From a virus, in IMG/VR virus record IMGVR_UViG_3300037517_001164, positions 1 through 27,876 of that record: a stretch of DNA of 27,876 nucleotides; one strand, given 5' to 3'. A program made the position numbers and the translations under genes. Of the stretch, positions 15,227 to 27,200 are shown piece after piece. The notes under the pieces were generated by a model. It was given only the letters and a program-made list of their open reading frames with translations. It searched no databases and had not been told where the DNA came from. Every line of letters begins with the position of its first letter. Position 1 is the first letter of the stretch.

Positions 15227-18200
15227 GACCAGAAGTATTAAAATACTTATTAACAGGACAAACGCAGACAGGTGTAAATAATACACTTGATGCAATGCAA
15301 GCAACTAACAATGTACCGTATTATTCAGGACCTTCACCTGAAGGATTTACTACAGACCCAGGTTTAATTCAAGATAGCTGGTCACAGGATAATACTCTCA
15401 ATACATTCTTAAATGCTATGGCTAGTATAAATACTGGATCATCAAAAACTCAACTGCGTAATCTTAACTACAACAAGATGAAGCAGATGGAGGAGATTTA
15501 TGATTTACAGGATCGTATGCAGAAGGCTTCTGAGAATAATGATTTAGTAACAGCTGCTTCATTACAAGATGAGTTAAGTAGAGCTAAACAAAAAGCTCAA
15601 GAGTTTGACCAGGAAACTGCTACGAAAACTATGGAGCTAGAAGAGGATATTAAATACGGTTCTGGTTTAACTGGTTTAATTGCTGGGGGTGAAGAAGATA
15701 TAGCTCGTAGAAATAAGGATATAGATTTAGAGTTTAAATTACTCTCTGATATGTTCCAGCGTGATGCTAACACTTCAGCATTCAATGCTTTTAAGTATGA
15801 GTTTGGTAAAGACTTTGGTAGCTCCTTTGGTACTTTAGGTGCTACAGTTGCTGCTGCATTTACTCCTAAACTTATTAAGGCTGCTATAGCTAGATTAGTT
15901 ACAGCTGAAGCTGCTGGTTCTATGGCTCCTGGTATAGGTAATGCTGTAGCTGCTGGTGCTACGTTAGCTGTGTTAGCTGGTGATCTGGCTGTACAATGGA
16001 AAGCTCGTGTACAAGAGACTGAGGCTGAAGAGAATGATGCATACGAGGAAGCTGTTTCTTTACTTACCCAAGATTACATGCTCAAGAATAATATCCAGGA
16101 TATGGCTGAGCTTGAAGATCCTAAACACCAAAGAGAGTTAAATAAACTTTCAATGAAAGCCCATGAAGAATTAGAAGGTTTGCGAACTAAGAACATGGGA
16201 TTAATGTTTGGTGATGTATTACAATCTATACTTGCTGTTACACCTTTTACTAAGGTAGGTAACATAGCTTTGGGTACTAATCGTTGGATGCGTACTGGAT
16301 TAAAGATTGGTGCCTTGACCTTGAATACCAATATGGAAATGAACGAGGAGGGTAGTCAATGGTTATTCACTAGACAATATTTAGATAAGGTATTAGGTAA
16401 GGACACAACAGGATTAAAGGATACTACTAACTATAAAGATGATAGCTTCTTAGGTTTACTTAGTCAAGCTTCCCAGTTAGCAAGTGATAGATTTGAAGTA
16501 GAGAAGGCTATCTTTGGTAATGGTAACTCTTCATTGTATACTAACAGCGAGTTTATATCAGCTGTAAATGCTGGTGCTCTTGCTGCTGGTCCTATGATGA
16601 CTTTACCACAAGCTGCTAGTATTATTAGCGATCACTATGGATATGCTAAAGCTAAATCGTATTTAGGTAGAGCTGCTAAAGAGCAAGCTAATGGTGAGTA
16701 CTTAAGATTTAAGTATGACACTTATGCTAAGTATATTGATAATGATAAAGAGGATTACTTCATAGATTCTATTAGATCATTATCTAAAATCGAAGGTAGT
16801 AATATTACCCCAGCAGATGCTGAGAAAGAAGTATTAAGATTTAAGAAAGCTAAGGCAGAGTTTAATAAGATAGATGATACACAATATATTTTCAATCTTA
16901 TTGAGAAGTATGACTTTAGAGGTATTAGTAAAGATGATCGTAAGAGAGCTATTAAGAATAGCTTAATGATTGGTGAGTATACTGAGCAGATAGCTGATTT
17001 ATTCTCACTTAAGAATGATGAGATTAATCCTTACAGAGCTATCATAGATGAGCCTACTGATAATGAGGCTAGAACTAAATTACTAAGTAAAAGAAAAAAG
17101 TTATTTGATTCATTATTAGATCCTGAAAAGGCTAAGAATTTAAATCTTAATGAGATCTATGATGATCTTGATATTCCAATTATACTTAAAGAGAGAGCTA
17201 TAGCTAGACTCTTAAAAGAGAATGAGCGTATAGCTTCAGGAGAATTCAGTAAAGAAACTAGAGAGAATAATAAGCTAGCTAGATTAGGTACTGAAGCTCA
17301 GAAGTCTGGTTTGTCTTATAAGTATGGAGACCAATATGTTAAGAATTCTAACATGGTTGGTATGGATAATAGTGTGAAAGGTGAGAAGGAATATATCGAG
17401 TTCTTAGAAGATCTCGAAGAAACCTCATTGCTTAGAGACACTGATAAAAGAAGTAACGTACAACGTATGTTAGATCTTGAGGTACTACCTCAGGAGATAT
17501 TAGCATATGCTGAACAAGTTAAAGCTCCTATAACTAAAGAGCAGAATGATGAGATAGTAAAACGTATAGGATTAAAAGCTTCAGAAGTATTTAATAAAGC
17601 TTCAGAGGTTGAAGATTCTCTTGGGGATAAGAATAAGATAACTACCATTGATGAGTTAAACGATTTAATGGATAGTGCTTATATTGAAGATCCTGATTAC
17701 TATCAGAAGCTTAAAGCTTTACGTGAAGAGTATACTGATGCGTTAAAGCTACAAGATAGGTTACAAGAAGCTAATTTAATTAGAGAACCTAAAGGTATAT
17801 CCACTTCAAAGGTAGATAAAGAAATCACATTCGTATGGGATCGTTTCTTAAAAGAAATGGTTGGTGAAGTTGATAAAGCTAATACTGATAGTGATTACTT
17901 AGATGATTCTGTAATAGCTGCTTTAGAAAAGAAACTTAAATGGCTTAAGGAAGTATTAATAGAAGAGAAACAATTATATACTAATCCTGATAAAAAGATA
18001 TCAGTGGAGTTAAAGAATGCTATTGAGCAACTTGAACAAGACTTAGCTAACGCTAGAAAAGCTATTAGAGCTAGACTTGCTGATAAGGAATTAGCTCAAG
18101 AAGAATCTTATACCATAGCTACTACGAATACATTAATACCTATGGGTATTACGTATACACCTAGTACTGATAAAGATGCGGTTGTAAAATTCAATTTACC

Positions 18201-21200
18201 TTTAACTGATGCTATTAAAGACGCTTTAAAAATATTCATTGATAGTGTATTAGTACAAGATGCTACTGGTAAATATTACTTACATCACAGCTATGCTATA
18301 GCTATGAATGAGTTTGTTTATAGCTCAATGACAGATCCTAATGACCCAGTTAAATATTGGAATCAGCTAATTGATTTTAGAAATGCTAAGATTGATGATC
18401 TGTATTTATATTGTAAAACTAAGTTTGAGGATTTAAATTTATATGGTACTCCTTTTCATTTAGATAAGGCTTTACTAGCTAAAGATCCTGAAACATTCTT
18501 AACTCAATATTTACTTTCTGTTTATAGAAGTACCTTCTTGGATATATCACATCCAATTAGTCAGTATATAAACACTAAGGATATAACTATTATAAATAAA
18601 GCTTCTGATGATTCTTTAATCAATCCTGAAGATGGTACTGAGAGTACACAACAGATAGCTGACTTACGTAATCTTTTCTACATGTTAAATGTAGTTAAGA
18701 ACATACCTGGTAATTATAATAATCCTGCAGTTAATACTAAGGATATGTTATTGAGTGAGGTAAACTTATTCTCTACTATCACAGAATATATACCAACCAA
18801 ACAACAACTTGTAACATTACGAGAGTTAGTTAATTGGTATAAAGGTAATCCATTAACTGGTCCTGTAGCTGTTGTACTTGGTTATGCTGGTAGTGGTAAG
18901 ACACAAGTTGTTACTAAGTTATTACTTAAGCTATTAAATATTGATAGTACTAAGATAGTATCATTAGCTCCAACTAAATCTTCTAATAAGAACTTAGCAA
19001 TAGCTTTAGGTAAATCAGACCCTAATGATGCTAATCCGCTTGAGACATTCTTAAATACGGATTCACAAGTACTAGCTGACTCACCTATCATTATAATTGA
19101 TGAGGCTGGGTTGTTATCTGATGAACAATTAGACAAGATTAATAGAAAGATACTTGAAGCTCAAGCAATAAACCCAGCAGTAAAGGTTGTAATGATGGGC
19201 GATCCAACACAGTTATCTACTTTAACTATACCACCATTTATCGCACAACCTATTGGTGAATATCCTTCTAAAGAGTTTATGTCACCATTAACGATTACAT
19301 ATCGTACTGATGATATTGATATAATTAGAACACAGAAAGAATACCGTAATAAGGTAAGTGTTGTTGATAAGGTAACTACTGCATTAACTTCAGATAAAGC
19401 TAATGGTAGCTTTGGAGTTAATAGTAAAGTTGACTTATACAATATGCTTATCGCTAATCGTGGTAAAGGTAGACATCAATTAGTTATTGTTAACTCAGCT
19501 AAAGAAGTACAAGAAGTAACTAAAGAGTTAGCTGACTTGGGTGTAACTAATGTTGATGTGCTTGAGATACATGAAGCTCAAAGCCATACTGTAGATGAAG
19601 TATATGTTATGCTAACACCTACTGGTAAGTTAGCTCCTAGACATGATGGTACCGTAGCTATGTTTAACAAAGCTATGTATGTAGCTACATCTAGAGCTAA
19701 GAACTTAGTAGTTATACATTCACCTACAACTAAGTTTACTAATGATAATAAAACTTTAATAGCTGCTGAACAACGTAAGGCACCTACTAAGGATGAGATT
19801 AGTAACTTTGTTGGTGAGCTACAAAAACAATATGATAATATATCTAACAGTAATCTAAATGCTAATTTAAAAGCTGCTGTAGTTAAACCAGCTGCTAATG
19901 ATCCAGCACAAACTAATTCTGCTAATCCAACTAATCCTAAGCCTGCAGATCCTGATAATGAGGGTATTGTAGCTGATGATGATATGGATCAGGATAATGA
20001 TACTGTTGATTTAGCTAGGGAAGAATTAAATAAGCCTGAAGATTTTCCTATAGAAAATACGCAGGAACCACAAGTTATAATTAATACTCATAACTTGAAG
20101 TATCCACAATACTTCTCTATTAAAGATAAGGATAAAAAGATTACAACAGGCTCTCAAGTACAATATGTAAAGTACTGGGATAAGGCTAACAACAGAGCTG
20201 GTCTAGCTATCATTGCTCAGGGAGCTGATGGTTCATGGTATCTGATTGGTGTAATAGGTAAGGATGATATAAATGAAATAGGTAAGTATAAATTACCTAA
20301 GGAAGTTGTAGATGCTATTACTAGCCCTGAGTTTCAAACTAGGGATGCTGATGATATTGAGTGGTCTGAATTCAAGGGTAAGGAAGGAAAATTAACTACA
20401 GATCTGGGTGATAAGAATCCTCCATTGCTTGTAGGACAAATTGGTAATGCTACACCTAAGTTCTTTAAGTGGGGTCCTTTAAAAGACTTTAGAGAGTTCT
20501 TAGATACTATGTATGTAAAGATTATGAGTACATACTATAGTGATAGTGGTAACTTAGAATCATTTAATCCTATTGACGATAAATACAATTGGGAATTAAA
20601 GATATATAATAATGCTGAGATAATTAAACAAGGATTAAATCCTCGTGTAGTTAGACCTGGTGTACCTTACCAAGTAATTAAAATTACTCATAAGAGTGGT
20701 AAAGAAGAAGTATTGTATGTACCATTAACTACTAGAAGATTAAACTTAAATTTAGATTCTTCTGTTAATGAGTTACGTGGCTTCTTAAATAACATAAAAG
20801 ATATTCATAAGATACTATCTGTATTAGATGGTGATACTAAGATACGTTGGGGTGGACTAAAGGTTGTACCTGGTTATGACTATGTTAATAAGTCAACTGG
20901 TAAGACTATTGGTAGAACTCAAGCAGAGATATTCTCTAAGTTACTTAATCCTAAGTCTGAGATTTCTAAGAAGGTAATAGAAGAGCTTACACGTAAAGGT
21001 GTTGATATAGCTACCTATAATAATCTTATTAAGAGTATTCGTACTGGATTATTTAACCCATTAGCTTTACACGAGTATGGTTATGATCCTAACAATGCTG
21101 TTATAAATGATGAGGGTACTGATGAGGATTTCATGTCTAAGTATTTTATTACTGGAGACAAAGGTTCTAGAAGAGCAGTTGAAGGTCCAGTAAAACTTGG

Positions 21201-24200
21201 TGAGAATAGTTATACAGCACACCCTACATTAAAAGGATTCTATTTAATAGAGAAGGGTAATAAAGGATTAAAGGTTTGGCGTAAAGTTTATAACTTTAAA
21301 GGCTTACATATTAAGATTGATATACCTGTAGATAAAGATCTTGCTACTGGTAAAGAGCGTATGCCTGTATATGAAATACACTCACAAGAGTTTATAGATC
21401 AGAATGGTGGTAAACGTAATTACAAACGTATACTAGATGGTGGTACTAAAGTTGAATCTGGTATTATCCATAATATGGATATTGATCCTTCACAATATGT
21501 TGAAGAGTTAGTTATTGATGGTTTAATTAATGAGCGTGGTAATCATGGTCCTGCAGCTAAAGCATTTGATTCTATAGCTAGGGCTAACTCATCTGTGTTC
21601 ATTGGTGATAAAAGAATATACTTAAGACAGACTAAACAAGAATATAAAGATGGTGTAGCTACTGGTCATAAGTATTTCTCAGGATTAAACTTATTATATA
21701 ACCCTGGTAATGGCACTAAGGCTCATTACATACACAGCCATAGACCTACTAAAGGCGAACCATCTGCAGTAACTGTAGTTGAGGAATTAGATCCTATCAC
21801 TGAAGAAGTATTAGATGCTTTAGTGGGAGATAATGCTTTTGATAATAATGGTGATAGTATGGTTAATAGTGGCTTTGGTTTAAGATTACCAATGCATACT
21901 AAAACTGTAAATAGGTTTCCTACTGAAACTGAACAAGGATATAAACAAAGAATTCAAGATGATCTGATAGATGATTTTGAAACTTCATTAATGGGTATTG
22001 AACCTACTAGTATTACTATTAACAATGTTAAGCCACCAATTAAAGAAACTCAACCTATAGAATCTAAAAAAGCTGATATAGAAAGAAGAAGACAAGAGGA
22101 GTTAATTAAAGAAGTGAGGGGATATGATTATGAAATAAAGTATAGACCTGATGTAGCAGCAAGATATGATAAAGCTTTACAAAACTGGATTGATATTGCT
22201 GATATAACTATTGAAGGGAGAAAAAAAGGTTTGTATTCAAATCCAGAAGCTAATAAAGGTTATGTAGATAGTAGAGAAGAAAATATTGAAGCAAAAAGAA
22301 AATATTTAGAAATTAATGCTAAATATGATGCAGAATTAGCTGCTTTAGAAGGTGGTGTTTCTACAGATGCTAAAGCTGATATAGAAAAAAGAAGACAAGA
22401 AATATCTTCATTTTTTAATAAAAATGATTATACAACAGAAGTTACTCTTGAAAATGATGAGTATACATTAAAAGTATATGATAAAAAAAGTACTTTCTCA
22501 AATGTTCCGATATTCAAGTTTCAAGGAAATATAATAGACATAGATGGTAAAAAATATATTAACGTTTATGAAGTAAGTACTAAAAAGGAATATCAAAATA
22601 AAAAAATAGCTACTAATTCATATAAGTATATATTAGAAAATTTACCTTCTGGCGTAAAAGGTTTATACTCTTTTTCAGAAATGAGAAAAGGTGTAATGGT
22701 ACCTAATATATATAAAACTTTAAGTAAAGATTATACTGTTACTACGGACTCTAAAGGAAATATTCTTGTTAACTATGATGCAGAACTAGCTGCTTTAGAA
22801 CAATCTATCCCTAATGATGTAGCTCATGTACCACAAGATCCTAGACCTGCTAATGATTTCGCTGCTGATGGTAATGATATTGATTTAAGCTGGGATGATG
22901 ATACTGATAGTTTTGATTGGACAGTACGTGATACTACAACTCCTACTAATTGGGTTACACCTAGTTTAGTTAGACAAGCAGCATCAGAAATATTTGGTAA
23001 GGACTTTGCTTCAGATCCTGATAAATTATTATTCTTATCTAAAGCTGAAATGATTAGACGCTTTGGTAAGGATGTGTGGGGTAGATATGAGAAGGGAGTT
23101 ATTTACTTAATGACTAATGCTCAAGGTGAAGCTTCAATAGATGTATTGAGACACGAGGCTTTCCATAGAGTAACACATGCTTACTTTAATGCTGAGCAAC
23201 GTAAAGAGATATATAAGTTAGCTATACAAGCTAACCCATTATTAAAGGATAAGACTAACCGTGATATTGAAGAGTGGTTAGCAGACTCCTTTATGTCTTA
23301 CCTAAGACAGCCAAACTTTGTTAGTAGGCTATTACATAGTTTCTTCAGGAAGATAAAGAGTATATTTAATATTCAATTATCTGCTCAAGATAAGATTGAA
23401 AGTTTCTTTGATCGTATACAGAAAGGTAACTTTACTTATGAGACTGCTAATGAAGCTGTTGAAGGTACTGGTTTAAATAAATTACTTATACATGCTTGGT
23501 TTGGTACTCCAGAAAGACAGTACAAGGATTCAGCTGATAATTATAACTTAGCTCAAGTAGCTATATTAAAATCATTAGCTAGTAAAATATCCCCAGACTC
23601 TCCTAGGAACGATCAGTCTAATGGTATAGCAATGTCTATTAGAACTGGGGCTAATGGTAAGGTATATTACAATGGAGCTACTATGACTCCAGAGGATGCT
23701 AAGTTTGCTGTATATGCGGATTTGAAAGATCAGTTTAATAACTTAAAAGATAAAGCTCCAATATGGTTAAAGATATTGGTTGGCGGTATAACTGAGAAGG
23801 AAGTTAAACGTGCTAATATGATATACAATAATGTATATGATTACTTAGTACAAAGTACTGATAGTATTAACTTAGATAATTCTGACGAGACATTTGGTGA
23901 TGATCCTTCTTTAAAGGATGAGATCGAAGAGTCTTGGCGTATAAATTACGAGTCACAGTTACTTGCTTCTGTTAAAAACTTAATGTCGGCATTGTTTATT
24001 AAACAATATGATGCTGAAGGTAATGTACTTTTAAAAGAATATATTCCTAGAAGAACAGTATTCTATATAAGTTTAAAACTCCTTAAAGGTATTGAAAACT
24101 TTGATATGAATGCTATTCAAGCTATGTCTTTGAATGCTACTAAGCTTGGTTGGAAAGATGACTCTGGAGATCCTAAAGTAGGTAGAGTGTATGACTTCTT

Positions 24201-27200
24201 AGTTGATATAATTAGAAGAGCTGAGAATGATAAATATACTAGTGAGGTTACTACTGAGGTAAAGAATGGTGTATCAAGATTAAGATACAAAAAAGCCTTC
24301 TTACCAAGTAACCTTAAAATAACTCAACGTGGTTTTAAAGATGGTGGTTTATATTATAACAATAACTTAGTTGTTGGTACTATCAAAGGTGTAGACTATA
24401 AGTTTACTCGTAGGGATGCTAATGGTGTTAAGGATGCTAATGCTAATAATTATATTAAGAGATTAGTAGCTATGACATTAGCTTTAGATGAGCCATTGTT
24501 ATTTGATATACAAGGACAGTTAGTTCCTTCTAATAAATTTACTGAACAACAGTTGGCTAATATGTATGCTACATTATTAGCTAGAGAAGAAGCTAGAAAC
24601 TTAAGTGCTGGTATACAAGCTGGGATATCCTCGTTAGTAGAACGTCACCCATACATGGGATTGACAGATGTTATATTAGAAGAAGCAGAAGATCCTAACT
24701 CTAGAGAAAAGCCTATAGTTACATTAAAGACTAGATATATTCCTAATTCTGTATTAGGTGGTGAACAAGCTGTTAAATTATCTATTGAGGATGGTATTCT
24801 ATCTGTATTGAGAGATGATCCCCAAGGAGCTATAATTAGACAAGCCCAAAGCTTATTAGAACTTGTAAACAAGTCTACTGATGTAAAGGCTAATAAGATT
24901 AGTACTAATAGAGAAACTGTTTCTAAAGTATTTAATATGTTAGGATTAGGTAAGTTTAAAATCTTTAACTTAACTCCTATACAGAATGAGATAATTATTA
25001 ATGCTTTAAATGGTATATTAAATAATATAATAGGCTTTGTAGATAAGAAAGAATCTTTAGAAGCTATTGAGGATGCATTAGCTAACGATAACAATAATCG
25101 TATTAAAGAGATTATGGATACTTTAGCTATCTCTCAAGGCTTTGGTGAGAACAGTAGATATTTAGATTCTAAGAACAGAAGTAGTTATAAATTTGTTAAG
25201 GGTAGTTTCTTAACTAGAATGTTTGAGAAGTTCAGAAGGAATCTTGATGAGACTGGTGAGACTGGATTTAAAAGACCAGATCATATTGATCCTGAATCTA
25301 TTGGATATAAGTTGTATTATAAATACAATCCTTTCCTTAGATCTAAAGGTAGAGTCATTAGAGAACTGATTACACAAGAAGCTTTAAAACAACGTTATAA
25401 GAATAACGTTATGTTTGAAGATGCTGATACTGCTACACCTTACAAGAATGAGGGTATTAGTGGTTGGGTAGTTAGAACATTAGTGTTTGGTTTCTACAGT
25501 ACTATGTTAAAGTCTGATAAGAACCCAACATATATACAATCACCATATACACCATCTAACAAACCTCAGAATATGTCATTTAGAATTCCTGCTAGTAATA
25601 TTAAAACTATGAGGGAAGATATAAAGAGTGCCATATTACAACAGGTTGAAAGATATAGATGGTATGAAACCTTAGCTAAAGATCATAACATATTTATAAA
25701 AGGTATACCTTTGAAAGTACAAGTACTTGAAAATGGTACATATAAGTATGTGTGGACTGGTAAGTTAAAGGGTGGATTTACTTACTTAGCTGATAATAAA
25801 GTACTAGATCAGGAGTCTTTAGAAAGAGTAGTTGATAAAGTAATTGATGATCTTGATACTAGAGCTTATAAATTTTATGAGCGTATTGTAAACAATAATG
25901 CTTTAGTAGCTAAGTTAAAGCGTGGTCTTGGTGATAAGAATTATATTGAACCTTACGAGGCTAAGAGCTTTATAAGTTACTTAGAAAGAGTAGGTTTATT
26001 AGATGATGCTAAGATTGATAGTCTAACTAAGATATTCAATAAGAACTATAAGTATAATGCTAGTTCTAAATACTCTCCTGAAATTGATAGAGAATATAAT
26101 TTGAATTTATATATCATTATAGCTGAGGCATTTAAACAGAACTATGTTAATGGTCACTTCTTGAATCAGTTTCAAATGTCTGATAGATCTTTGTATGCTA
26201 ATCCTACTACACAAGTTAAGAGAGCTAGTGGAGGAATATCTCCTGGTGATTCACCAAAGGTAGATACTTCTAAATCTGGTAATGGTATGGTTGATAACTT
26301 TAATATCATTGTAGCATCAGATCAGCATGCTGTATTTAATATTTATACAGATGTAGCTAAAGCTTATAATGGTTTATATGGCTTACAGATAGATAAGACT
26401 GATGCTCAGATGTACTACTTACCTAAGTGGAAAGAGGAGCTTGAGAAAGGATATGGATATGAGTATGGTATTAAGGGAGTTTTAAAACCTGTACTGTACT
26501 TTATTGATAAGTATGGTGTTACTAGATTTAGTAAAAACTCTGGTATTGAGTTATCAGATAGTTTATGTGCTAGGTTTCCTGAGTTAGCTGATCTCCGTAA
26601 AGATATGGAAGACAATAACATTATGGAGTTTCATCATAGTTCAGCATTCAAAGTAGGAGCTCCTGCTCGTTTATTAAAGAATGGCGAGTCTATATCAGAT
26701 CACATAGCTACAACTACTAGACAAAATGGTAATGGTATTATAAATGTACCTTCTAAATATTATAGTATACAATCTAACCCAGCAAGTTCTGAGGGTGATG
26801 TAACTAACTTTAGTCAGTTAACTTATTTCTTAAACGTTAATAAGTTAAATACTGAAGCTACTAAGATGGTATATGATATTGATGCCTTGATAATGCGTAC
26901 TAACTTTAATGCTTACTTAAGAAAGTTAGGTAAGTATGTAGGTAATAAGTTTGAGATTAACGAAGATAAAGTTAGAAATGTATTAGCTGAAGCTGTATCA
27001 GGTATGGCTGGTTATGAAAGGTTTGAGGAGTTTATTCGTGCTAAAGATGGCAGAGGTAATTACTTGATTAGCTTAAACTTCCCAGCATTACGTAATAGGG
27101 TTGAGATAAGCTTAATGAGTGGTGCTGCTAATAACTCTGTAAAGTCTATTGTAGGTAGTGGTAATAAATTAGTATTACAAGCTGATCGTGGAGTTTCAGT

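Noticed and set aside
15597-19442. Several minus-strand ORFs of 62-93 codons
   Set aside because: All are antisense shadows of the giant gene, including its helicase region, with no domain, start signal or neighbour of their own.
24645-25094. 149-codon minus-strand ORF, the longest on that strand
   Set aside because: It lies wholly inside the giant + strand frame, is Leu/Ser/Ile-rich in the way antisense readings are, has no recognisable motif, and no minus-strand gene or promoter is seen elsewhere in the window.
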